A stretch of DNA of 64,000 nucleotides from Labrys sp. KNU-23 (GTDB lineage Bacteria; Pseudomonadota; Alphaproteobacteria; Rhizobiales; Labraceae): positions 5,095,501 to 5,159,500 of the forward strand of contig NZ_CP043489.1 of assembly GCF_008330945.1 (NCBI RefSeq), read 5' to 3'. The notes beneath the pieces are model-generated. The model was not told where the DNA came from. It did not search any database and saw only the letters and a list, made by a program, of their open reading frames with translations. Of this stretch, positions 26,424 through 33,452 are shown piece after piece; position 1 is the first letter of the stretch; each line of letters begins with the position of its first letter. A program made the position numbers and the translations under genes.

Positions 26424-27227
26424 TCAGACGCCCGCGATGTGAAGTTCCGTGCCGCTGGTCGCGAGCAGTTCTGCGAGTGTCCGGGGCGGCGCCTTGTCGA
26501 CAAAGACGGCGCTGACCTCGGTGATCGACGCCATGCGCAGGAGTGGCCTGCGCTGGAACTTGGTGTGGTCGGTGACGAGATAGGTCTTGCGGGCATTGCG
26601 CAGGATGGTCTGGGCAGCACGGATCTCGTCATAGTCGAAATCCAGCAGCGTGCCGTCGGTATCGATGCCGCTGATGCCGATGATGCCGATATCGACGCGA
26701 AACTGGCTGATCATGTCCACGCAGGCCGGGCCGAGTACGCCGCCGTCGCGGTTGCGCACGGAGCCGCCCGTGATGGTGATCTCGAAATCGGTGTGCCGCG
26801 AGAGAATCATCGCCACGTTGAGATTGTTGGTGATCACCCGCAGATCCTGATGATGGATCAGCGCAGCGGCCACGGCCTCGGTGGTGGTGCCGATATTCAT
26901 GAAGATCGAGACATGATCGGGCACGTGACGCGCCACCAGCTTGGCGATCTGCTCCTTTTCCGCCTGATTCAGGATCTGGCGGGCGCTGTAGTCGATATTG
27001 GCGACGCTTGAGGGCAGGCCGCCACCCCCACGATAGCGTGCCAATCGCCCTTCATTGCTCAGATCGTTGAGATCGCGCCGGATCGTCTGCACGGTGACAT
27101 TGAAGCGGCCCGCCAGCATTTCGACCCCGACGAAACCATGTTGGCGTACCAGATTGACGATGGCTTCACGCCGTTCCTCCACGCTGAGGGCGGCGGACGC
27201 ATCGACGGGCGGCGGGCTGGACGACAT
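26424..27227 (-). CDS. glpR: Glycerol-3-phosphate regulon repressor, DeoR family
   Basis: A 267-residue DeoR-type repressor. The winged helix-turn-helix lies at residues about 17-72 (RREAIVNLVRQHGFVGVEMLAGRFNVTVQTIRRDLNDLSNEG), and the sensor domain includes MNIGTTTEAVA, VITNNLNVA, TITGGSVRNRDGGVLGP and LDFDYDEIRAAQ, the pattern of GlpR. Glycerol 3-phosphate is the expected inducer. It is transcribed in the same direction as glpD, 513 bp upstream, and TTTCG/CGAAA palindromes in that gap are its probable targets. Confidence 0.9.
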   Translation of the reverse strand: MSSSPPPVDASAALSVEERREAIVNLVRQHGFVGVEMLAGRFNVTVQTIRRDLNDLSNEGRLARYRGGGGLPSSVANIDYSARQILNQAEKEQIAKLVARHVPDHVSIFMNIGTTTEAVAAALIHHQDLRVITNNLNVAMILSRHTDFEITITGGSVRNRDGGVLGPACVDMISQFRVDIGIIGISGIDTDGTLLDFDYDEIRAAQTILRNARKTYLVTDHTKFQRRPLLRMASITEVSAVFVDKAPPRTLAELLATSGTELHIAGV

Positions 27228-27370
27228 GGCAGATCACACGGGACAAGGGAATGCAGGCGCGCCTGGTTTGTCGCATGGAATGCCGCCCGCGGCCAGCGAG
27301 GCCATGCGGCCGTGGGAAATACCCATCGACCGCGCCGGGAAGGCGGGTCTTTTGGCAGAAGGAGAGGGGG

Positions 27371-28213
27371 CTACAGGCCGGCGCGCTTGGCCTCATTCCA
27401 CAATCCGTCCATTTCGTCCAGGCTCGACTGGGCCGGGGTCGTGCCCTTCTCGCGCAGACGAGCCTCGATGAAATGAAAGCGCTTCTCGAATTTGGCATTG
27501 GCGCCGCGCAGGGCGCCTTCCGCATCGACATGGGCATGGCGGGCGATATTGGCGACGGCAAAAAGCAGATCGCCGATTTCCGCCGTCAACGCATCCTTGT
27601 CGGCACCCTCGTCGAGGGCGGCCTCGATCTCATCGGCCTCTTCGCGCACCTTGGCGAGCACCATGCGGATGTCGTTCCAGTCGAAGCCGACCTTGCCTGC
27701 CTTCTCCTGCAGCTTGACCGCTCGCGTCAGGCCCGGCATCGTGGCGGGAACGCCTTCGAGGGCGCTCGCCTGGCCAGCCGGTGGATGGCGATGCGCCCGT
27801 TCGGCCTTTTCCTGCGCCTTGATCTCCGCCCAGAGTTTCTTCACCTCTGCCGGCGGCAGGTTGCGGGCCTCGCCAAAGACATGTGGATGGCGACGGATCA
27901 GCTTGGTGGTGATGGCCTCGACGACATTGCCGAAATCGAACAGGCCTTCCTCGCGCGCCATCTGGGCGTGAAACACCACTTGCAGCAGGAGATCGCCGAG
28001 CTCGTCGGTGAGATCGGCCATGTCGCCGCGCTGGATGGCGTCGGCAATCTCATAGGCTTCCTCGATCGTATAGGGGACGATGCTGGCGAAATCCTGCTCG
28101 AGGTCCCAGGGACAGCCGGTGCCGGGAGTCCGCAAGGCGGCCATGATGTCCAGCAGGTGTTCGATATCCCGACTGGGCGCGACGGCGGTGCTCGATTTGG
28201 CGGTGCTGTTCAT
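27371..28213 (-). CDS. mazG: Nucleoside triphosphate pyrophosphohydrolase MazG
   Basis: A 280-residue protein with two MazG repeats. The first (CPWDLEQDFASIVPYTIEEAYEIADAI ... LTDELGDLLLQVVFHAQMA) holds the EExxE-12-ExxD metal motif; the second (VREEADEIEAAL ... LTAEIGDLLFAVANIAR) repeats it. It hydrolyses NTPs and dNTPs, including aberrant ones, to NMP and pyrophosphate. ATG 28213 has GGAG upstream. Its 5' side faces repeat copy A and tRNA-Ser. Confidence 0.94.
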   Translation of the reverse strand: MNSTAKSSTAVAPSRDIEHLLDIMAALRTPGTGCPWDLEQDFASIVPYTIEEAYEIADAIQRGDMADLTDELGDLLLQVVFHAQMAREEGLFDFGNVVEAITTKLIRRHPHVFGEARNLPPAEVKKLWAEIKAQEKAERAHRHPPAGQASALEGVPATMPGLTRAVKLQEKAGKVGFDWNDIRMVLAKVREEADEIEAALDEGADKDALTAEIGDLLFAVANIARHAHVDAEGALRGANAKFEKRFHFIEARLREKGTTPAQSSLDEMDGLWNEAKRAGL

Positions 28214-28578
28214 CCAGTTTCTCCTGACCGCTTCCGGAGGCATCTTGCGATTGGATAGAATCACGGGAATCGCAAAGATACGTCGAAACAAAGAGTTAGA
28301 GTAAAGGGCGTTTCCGCCAGAATGCAGTGTGCTCTAAAGCAAAGCAGGGTCGAACGAAATGCTCGTCGTGCCGCTGCCTCGTTTCGCCGCGCTTTTGCCT
28401 TCTTCGGTGCCTCGGGGCCGCGCGGGCCTGTGCGTCTCAGGCCAGCAATTCTCCTGCCTCGATGCAATGCGATGGAGACGGACTGGACCGTGCAGATGAC
28501 AGTAGCCGTCACAAAGCTTGGGGCTCCTTGCGATTTTACCTTGATTGCCGGAACGGGATTGTCTATCCGGGTGGCCAT
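28214..28578. other. mazG - tRNA-Ser intergenic region, 365 bp
   Basis: It contains copy A of the two-hairpin repeat (28243-28336). The rest (28337-28578) shows no gene or structure I can support; the tRNA promoter should lie in its right half. Confidence 0.55.
28243..28336 (+). repeat. Two-hairpin intergenic repeat, copy A (decayed)
   Basis: TTGCGATT and AATCGCAA close the first stem; the GAAT loop is kept but the inner stem no longer pairs. CGTCGAAACA follows, then AGAGTAAA ... TGTGCTCT closes the second stem. It aligns along its length with copies at 39809, 44417 and 46510. Confidence 0.65.
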
Positions 28579-28669
28579 GGAGACGTGGCCGAGAGGCTGA
28601 AGGCACTCGTTTGCTAAATGAGCATACCCCACAAGGGTATCCAGGGTTCGAATCCCTGCGTCTCCGCCA
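28579..28669 (+). tRNA. tRNA-Ser(GCT), CCA encoded
   Basis: A complete 91-base serine tRNA. The acceptor stem GGAGACG pairs with CGTCTCC before G73 and an encoded CCA (28667-28669). The anticodon loop TTGCTAA gives anticodon GCT, reading AGC/AGU. A long variable arm (TACCCCACAAGGGTA) confirms class II serine type, and the T loop is GGTTCGAATCC. Everything to its right up to about 33.4 kb looks foreign, so this tRNA may be the integration site of an island. Confidence 0.97.
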
Positions 28670-28720
28670 CCTACCTAAGTTATTGATTTTGCTCCAAAAT
28701 CCCTGGCTCTTGTACGATAA

Positions 28721-28756
28721 ACTGTAGCCAAGATTGTAGCCGAAACTGTAGCCAGA
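28721..28756. repeat. Three 12-bp direct repeats next to tRNA-Ser
   Basis: ACTGTAGCCAAG, ATTGTAGCCGAA and ACTGTAGCCAGA follow each other without gap, 52 bp after the tRNA. Short direct repeats beside a tRNA resemble arm-type sites of tyrosine recombinases. No integrase gene is in the window. Confidence 0.5.
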
Positions 28757-28766
28757 AAGCCGAACT

Positions 28767-29297
28767 TCAGGCCATCGCGTCCACGTCGAGGATTCGTAGC
28801 GCGTGATCGGCGTCGGGCTGCCGGGTATGAAGTGCGGCAATGGCGGCGTTACCAGCCTCACGGCGCTGCTGAGCCTTGAGAAGCTTGGCGCGGGCCATGC
28901 GCATTTTCTCAGCTTCGACGTCTGCCTTGATCGCCATAGGCCAAACGTCCGCCCGTTCTCCGATCTCGATTTTAATCAAGCTCGGATCGATCTCGCCGGT
29001 ATGGGGATCGCGAACGATCTCGGGATCCAAGATGAGTGCGAACGCGGCTTCAATGAGAGCCTCGCACCTATCGTCAAGCCCGGCTGCGGCGATGGCGGCG
29101 ATAACATCAATCAGGGGCTTGTAGTGGGCGATCAGGGCGGGGCTAAACTCAGCCATGCCGCCGGTCGCGGTCACGCCGCTGTCTATCTCGACCTTGGCTA
29201 GATCGGGGTTACGAATGATGCCGGGATCGCGAACCAAGGTTGTGACGGCCTCGACCAAGGCCTGATACCGGTCGTCCGGCAGGTATGCACTGTTCAT
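28767..29297 (-). CDS. Hypothetical protein of the tRNA-Ser island
   Basis: A 176-residue acidic, helix-rich protein with no signal peptide or transmembrane segment and no family I recognise. Two similar stretches, LVRDPGIIRNPDLAKVEIDSG and LILDPEIVRDPHTGEIDPSLIKIEIG, suggest an internal duplication of about 70 residues. The C-terminal third (ADVEAEKMRMARAKLLKAQQRREAG) is likely a coiled coil. GGAAA lies 8 bases before ATG 29297, and a perfect CGCCAAA-TCAG-TTTGGCG hairpin lies just upstream (29314-29331). Codon use is that of a normal gene, but it is adjacent to phage remnants and may be phage-derived. Confidence 0.55.
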   Translation of the reverse strand: MNSAYLPDDRYQALVEAVTTLVRDPGIIRNPDLAKVEIDSGVTATGGMAEFSPALIAHYKPLIDVIAAIAAAGLDDRCEALIEAAFALILDPEIVRDPHTGEIDPSLIKIEIGERADVWPMAIKADVEAEKMRMARAKLLKAQQRREAGNAAIAALHTRQPDADHALRILDVDAMA

Positions 29298-29763
29298 TTA
29301 CGAGTTTCCATCGCGCCAAATCAGTTTGGCGTGCCCGGAGCATGATTCAATCGCCGCGTGTTTACAAGAGGGTTGTTGGTCGTTTGGTAAGATAAATTTA
29401 GTAAGTAAGTGCTTCCTTACTGTTCTTTGTGGTTTTTATATTTAAGTTACTGGTTGCATATATTCGTTTTAATAGTCGTCTATACGTATGCCCGGCGAGG
29501 TAGTGCGGAGCCGTTTACGATCTTTCGCTGCGGAGTCCGTGGGCGGGCGTCGGGTGTCGGCAGCTACCAGGGTAGCCGAGATGCCAGCCGAGGGCGCTCG
29601 ACGGCCTTCCCTGTGGATTCCATGAGTCATTCGCATGGCTAGGTGGGGGCGTGCGGTCCAGTCCAGCGAGGCCGCGCTTGCGCGGGCCGAGTGCGCCGGG
29701 GCAGGCTCATAGGCGCGCCTCGTGATGCCGGAACGGCGGTGAGCGTAGTTGGAATGAGGCTAC

Positions 29764-29832
29764 GGCTCGCGCTTCGCGCTCGCGTTCCTCCGCTCGCTAC
29801 GCTCGCTTCGTGCATCCTCGCTGCGCTCGTCT
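29764..29832. repeat. Degenerate CTCGC-rich repeat
   Basis: Variants of CGCTCGCtnCGCTCG recur at about 29764-29784, 29791-29810 and 29817-29830, on the reverse strand GAGCGnAGCGAG. The tract interrupts an otherwise AT-richer non-coding stretch and has local self-complementarity. Confidence 0.5.
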
Positions 29833-29904
29833 GCCGCGTTGAAGGATATTCACGCCGGGAGTAGGTGAGGTATCAATGTAATCTCAAATGAGAATATAAT
29901 ATAG

Positions 29905-30003
29905 ATACATCAGCTTGCTGTTCTTTCCCCCTGTTACGATGAGAGTAATGAAGCGACAAAAATATCGCTAGAGTCCATCGTAACAGGGGGGATAATACAT
30001 CAG
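29905..30003. repeat. 15-bp inverted repeat flanked by 9-bp direct repeats
   Basis: CCCCCTGTTACGATG (29927-29941) and its exact complement (29976-29990) enclose a 34-bp loop that itself holds AGCGA/TCGCT. ATACATCAG flanks the unit at 29905-29913 and 29995-30003. It is either the outer stem of the candidate RNA or a small inserted element with a target duplication. Confidence 0.7.
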
Positions 30004-30456
30004 TACAGTGAGCTAGGAAGAATTCCGGGTAGCTAGCCCGTCTAGGTGCCATCCATTTACCTAAACATGAATTCCGAATCCCGAGACCTAAGTCTCATGG
30101 GGTTGCAAGGTTTCCCTTGCGCTCCTGCTGGTGCTCCAAAGCTCAACACCAAACAGGCTCGGGGGCGCTGATCTAAGCGTTGCCCCGATCTTGTGGCAGA
30201 TCATTCGCACCAAATAGCGGTGCCGGCTCTAACCACCGCGGGGCGTCCGTCTATTCGACGGGGAGCGATCCGGGCGATTTTCCGTTCGGGCGTGTCACCC
30301 TCATAGCGCCGGTCTAGAATTCCAGCAGCCGTCTTTACACAAAGACACGTATAACCCCTACGGGCGGCAAAGCCCGTAGGGGAATGTCAGCATTTTCTCT
30401 GTGTGAGATATTATTGTGGTGGATATCGCGGGGGAGTTCAAGAGGTGGGAGCAAAA

Positions 30457-30490
30457 AAAAGCCCGCTGCGCGTAACACGAGCGGGCTTTT
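30457..30490 (-). terminator. Rho-independent terminator, strongest on minus strand
   Basis: AAAAGCCCGCT and AGCGGGCTTTT form an 11-bp stem with a 12-base loop. The minus strand continues with eight T, the plus strand with four. It lies 270 bp downstream of the minus-strand gene ending at 30760 and may also end a plus-strand RNA. Confidence 0.8.
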
Positions 30491-30759
30491 ACACGAGGAA
30501 GAGGGTCGTCAACTTTACGTTAAGTAGACGATATGCTTACTATAGCGATTTTGGAGCGCTATTAGCAAAATTCTCAAAATTATTTTATTCAGTGGGCCGA
30601 GCATGAGAGGCGATTGAGGCCACATGCTCGCTACTTCGCTGTGGTTTTCGGGGTGAGCTTCCGAGGTGGAAGGTCAAGCGGCTAATCGAGGGCGTCGAGG
30701 TGCTTAAGACAAAGGCCGGCATCTCTGTCGGCCCTTCCATTAAAAGCCGCGATGTCATG

Positions 30760-31308
30760 TTATTCAATTATAGATCCCGGAATTTCAAAATAAGACACCG
30801 ACATTTTCTTCGTTGTCGAGATAGGTCTTTTAAAGATTTGAATTCCTATGCCTTTGTTATATTTCCCATAAATAGCGATTCTGTAAAATAATATCTTAGG
30901 GTCCCTTTGAGTTCTTTCAAAAGAGCTCAATATTTTATATTTTTTATGAATGAAATTTTTAATAGAAATATAGTCGTCACTTGCGGATATGATTACGCAT
31001 CCATGATATATATTTTTACCTGCAGTATTTTCTATATAGGTTATAATAAAAGGCTTCTCATTTTCACCTCGAATTTCCCATGCGGCTTTGATCGTTTCTG
31101 TAAGAGCGGGCAAGGTTTCTGTCGGTACATCAGTGATCTTAAGATTGTTTGTATTGGTATACAAATCGATCATATGTTTAATGTTTGTTGAGCTAAGGTC
31201 GCTGGCGATACAAACATTTTCTAGCAACGAATTTACCGTCACCGGATCGGCCGCGTAGGCCGTCGTATTATACAGTGACAAGATAATGGGTATGATTGTA
31301 AGCCGCAT
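30760..31308 (-). CDS. AT-rich secreted hypothetical protein
   Basis: A 182-residue protein with a signal peptide (MRLTIIPIILSLYNTTAYAADP, cut near residue 20). The mature part is basic and mixed alpha/beta with two cysteines (NVCIASD, HGCVI) that could pair. No family recognised. Its base composition is far more AT-rich than any other gene here, pointing to recent transfer. ATG 31308 with GGAG upstream is preferred to 31326. A strong terminator lies 270 bp downstream. It sits between the candidate RNA and phage remnants. Confidence 0.6.
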   Translation of the reverse strand: MRLTIIPIILSLYNTTAYAADPVTVNSLLENVCIASDLSSTNIKHMIDLYTNTNNLKITDVPTETLPALTETIKAAWEIRGENEKPFIITYIENTAGKNIYHGCVIISASDDYISIKNFIHKKYKILSSFERTQRDPKILFYRIAIYGKYNKGIGIQIFKRPISTTKKMSVSYFEIPGSIIE

Positions 31309-31421
31309 GGTGGCGCTCCTGCCCAAGTGCTCACCATTTAGCTTGTGATTGCTGGGCGTGTAAATTCTATCACTGCCCCCTTGTTGCCCGATGAATCACG
31401 TTGCCGGTCCTCCTTCTTCGA

Positions 31422-31667
31422 TCAGGTCGGAACGAAGCTCTGCCGGAACGTCGCCGCGAACCGATAGAAACCGCCATCCTCCCGATCGTGCGACCATTCC
31501 TTGCACGTCCACAACACCGGCGCGGCTTCATCGCTGGGCGTCCACAAGAACGGCTCACACCCGCGCCGGGCGCGAATGAAGGCCTCCATAGTGGCATAGT
31601 CGTCGGGGACAAGCGTTTCCCACGTCCAGCTCACAATGCGCCGGACGTTGTTGCGGCCATCACCGAT
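31422..31667 (-). pseudogene. C-terminal fragment of phage minor tail protein (lambda M type)
   Basis: The frame from about codon IGDGRNNV through SWTWETLVPDDYATMEAFIRARRGCEPFLWTP to WTCKEWSHDREDGGFYRFAATFRQSF matches the C-terminal two thirds of phage minor tail protein M-type proteins. The N-terminal part is missing; immediately upstream the sequence switches to a portal gene in another frame. A GTG at 31634 could start a 70-residue product, but a function is unlikely. Confidence 0.65.
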
Positions 31668-32130
31668 CGACTGCGTGTATCAGGGCGAGGCCAGTCGCTT
31701 CCTTGCAGCTCGACACGATCGAAAGGCCGGAATAGCCGTCGAGCGACGAGGCCTTGATATGGATGATGTCCGAAGCGGCAAACACGCGCTGGCTACCGGT
31801 CGTGGCCTTATAGCTGGGCTCGCCGGTTAGATCGTCCTGGCTAATCTGGATTACATCGGAGGCGAGGCGCAGAAGCTCGACGGGCTGGCCGGAGCTATCG
31901 CGGTTGATGAATGCGAGGCCGTCGCCGTGAAGCAGGGCGTCACGCGCAAGCTGTTCACGGAAGTCGGTCGCGGAAGTCCAGGGGGGCGCCCTGTCGTGCA
32001 AGAGGCGATAGATGGGATGATCGGAGGCGCGTTCCTTACCATCGCCAGTGCGCTTGTAGACGATGACGGGGCCGGAGCCAGCGCCCGGCGGTGAATTGGC
32101 ACGCTGACTTGACCGGATCGGCTCAATGAG
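31660..32130 (-). pseudogene. Truncated HK97-family phage portal protein
   Basis: The frame reads VIVYKRTGDGKE, DHPIYRLLHDRAPPWTSATDFREQLARDALLHGDGLAFINRD, DIIHIKASSLDGYSGLSIVSS and KEATGLAL, matching roughly residues 50-190 of HK97-type portal proteins, which are about 400 residues long. It then stops at 31660 where the tail-M fragment begins, so about 200 codons of portal and everything between portal and tail genes have been deleted. The start is also unclear, as the region before 32130 is not portal-like and has a strong inverted repeat at 32145-32195. Confidence 0.7.
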
Positions 32131-32144
32131 GGGGAGGTAAGATA

Positions 32145-32195
32145 GGAGGCCCGGCTTAGGGCTGGGGGGCTGTCTGGTTAAAGACCCGGGCCTCC
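32145..32195. repeat. 10-bp inverted repeat at portal remnant edge
   Basis: GGAGGCCCGG (32145-32154) and CCGGGCCTCC (32186-32195) are exact complements 31 bp apart, just where portal similarity ends. It may be a terminator-like hairpin or an insertion scar. Confidence 0.5.
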
Positions 32196-32431
32196 AGCTT
32201 CCATTAAAGAAGCATTTGGATCGTAGAGACCGGTTCGTTCCCCAACAATCCATACCTTCGTATGGGGCCTGCCCCGGGATTGCGCGCCATCAGGCTTTTT
32301 GTTGTCTTTTCACAATCCCTGTGCCGCCCGTGCCCGCAGGTTGCAGCTTCCTTCCAGCTCATCCGATAATTCAATGCGACGGTCGGTAGTCCCCCTTCCG
32401 ATCGGCGTACCCATTGTCATGTAACTGAATA

Positions 32432-32462
32432 CCCGGCCGTCGATGCGCGCCGGGTTTTTCTT
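32432..32462 (+). terminator. Rho-independent terminator-like hairpin
   Basis: CCCGGC and GCCGGG enclose an 11-base loop and are followed by TTTTTCTTT on the plus strand. No plus-strand gene is recognised upstream, so it may be a relic. Confidence 0.6.
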
Positions 32463-32646
32463 TGAGAGGCTAGTGGACGACCGTGGCCCCGCCGAGTTTG
32501 GCTCAGGATTCTTCCCGCCGAGGGGCTCTCTCCAGCACCGGAAGCGCCCTTGGTGCTGCACCACCCGATGTCTTGATCAGACAAGATATCGCCGTTGATG
32601 CACTTTACTGTCTTCAGGAAGAACGTGCAGGGATGATGCCCGTCCC

Positions 32647-32674
32647 AAAAGAAAACCCCACCGGATCGGCAGGG
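32647..32674 (-). terminator. Probable terminator of small lipoprotein gene
   Basis: On the minus strand CCCtgCCG-atc-CGGtGGGG is followed by TTTTCTTTT, 118 bp after the stop of the lipoprotein gene at 32792. Confidence 0.5.
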
Positions 32675-32791
32675 TGTTCGTGCAGGCTGGAAACCTGATG
32701 GGGCCCGCTCAAGCCTTGCTATACCGCGCAAGCGCCACCTTGGGCGCTCGGGTGATCGGCAACGCGCTTGTGAGCGGCGGGTATGCTCGGC

Positions 32792-32920
32792 TCAGCGCGG
32801 GAACGGCGTATCCGGGCCGACGACGTAAGCCGGGCGGCGGTCGGCCTGGCCGTAGTCGCTGGCGCAGGCTGCCAAGCCAGCCAGCACGAAAACGGCGGTG
32901 AGGATCTTGAGAATTGTCAT
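32792..32920 (-). CDS. Very small lipoprotein, 42 residues
   Basis: MTILKILTAVFVLAGLAAC is a complete lipoprotein signal with lipobox LAAC, so Cys19 would be lipidated and a mature peptide of 24 residues (ASDYGQADRRPAYVVGPDTPFPR) would remain, rich in charged and proline residues. GGAAG lies 6 bases before ATG 32920. A terminator-like hairpin follows. No family recognised; many rhizobia have such minimal lipoproteins. It is below usual gene-calling length limits. Confidence 0.6.
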   Translation of the reverse strand: MTILKILTAVFVLAGLAACASDYGQADRRPAYVVGPDTPFPR

Positions 32921-33452
32921 TGTCGCTTCCATTTTTTCGGACAGCAGCGATGTAGGTCTAACACCGAACCATTACCGAGGGCACTTTTGTTTTCATCGCA
33001 TAATGCTGCGAAACCGTAAACGTTTCATGCTGGCAATCCCGGTTCTTGTCGTTTTTTTGACCTCTTGTCATGTATCGATTGAAGGCTGGTGCTAGGGTGC
33101 TACCCTGGGTAGCGGTAGCCACTCGACCGCCATGGCGACGTTCTTGCTGCAATTGCGTATCGAGGAAGGTTTGTGACGCACGGAACTGTCCGCTGCCCAT
33201 CCATGATCCATAACGGCCGCCAGGATGGCTCGCCTGCAGCGTGATAAACGCTCCCGTCACGGAGACTATAGAATGTGTCATGTGCGTTTCGGCACCTCGT
33301 TTCCGATCCTGACGGGGCCTAGTGCTGTTGTACCGGTTCAAGACCGGTCCTGAACGTCCACCACTCTTTCATCGACCCAGGCGTGCGCACCTCATCATTT
33401 TACGTTACAGAGTGCGCCGCGAAACGGCTTCCCACCCACTGAAGGAAACTCC
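32921..33452. other. Right edge of island, 532 bp, no certain gene
   Basis: A 30-codon plus-strand frame at 33003 ends in a lipobox-like LTSC and a 107-codon minus-strand frame from 33281 to 32958 exist, but neither has convincing family features. GTTCAAGACCGGTCCTGAAC at about 33338-33357 is an imperfect palindrome close to where the core genome resumes. Confidence 0.45.

Larger units (their letters stand above)
29882..30490. ncRNA. Candidate large structured RNA in prophage-like island
   Basis: About 600 bp without a credible protein frame contain at least twelve hairpins: TCTC/GAGA (29882), a 15-bp stem 29927-29941/29976-29990, TAGGT/ACCTA (30043), GAGAC/GTCTC (30083), GCAAGG/CCTTGC (30105), TGGTG/CACCA (30129), CGGGG+CGCT (30160), GCGGTG/CACCGC (30217), CCGTC/GACGG (30247), GTCTTT/AAAGAC (30331), an 11-bp stem 30355-30382 and a terminator 30457-30490. 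GAATTCC recurs three times. TATAAT at 29895 could start a plus transcript; on the minus strand one loop is a GAAA tetraloop and TTGAAC precedes. The strand is therefore open. Size and setting recall GOLLD/ROOL-type RNAs, but I cannot match a consensus. Confidence 0.5.
32254..32791. other. Non-coding part of island, 538 bp
   Basis: No gene can be supported. Two terminator-like hairpins facing each other (32432-32462 plus, 32647-32674 minus) are the only clear structures; frames crossing them are shadows. Confidence 0.5.

Noticed and set aside
28334..28861. Minus-strand frame containing RRRDSNPGYPCG
   Set aside because: This peptide is the well-known false translation of a tRNA T-arm; the frame runs through tRNA-Ser.
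29764..29832. CRISPR-like array
   Set aside because: The CTCGC units are short, unequal and have no unique spacers; no cas genes are in the window.
29882..30490. Identity as RNase P RNA, tmRNA or group II intron
   Set aside because: I looked for the GAGGAAAGTCC core of RNase P, the tmRNA ends and a domain V hairpin with AGC/GNRA arrangement and found none that fit. A formal model search is still needed for other classes.
30403..30606. 67-codon plus-strand frame
   Set aside because: It runs straight through the strong terminator at 30457-30490 and has no start context.
32310..32564. 84-codon minus-strand frame
   Set aside because: It crosses a terminator-like hairpin at 32432-32462, has no ribosome site and no recognisable similarity.
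32958..33281. 107-codon minus-strand frame at island edge
   Set aside because: A GAGG site is at a long distance and the sequence has no domain features; evidence is too thin to call a gene.
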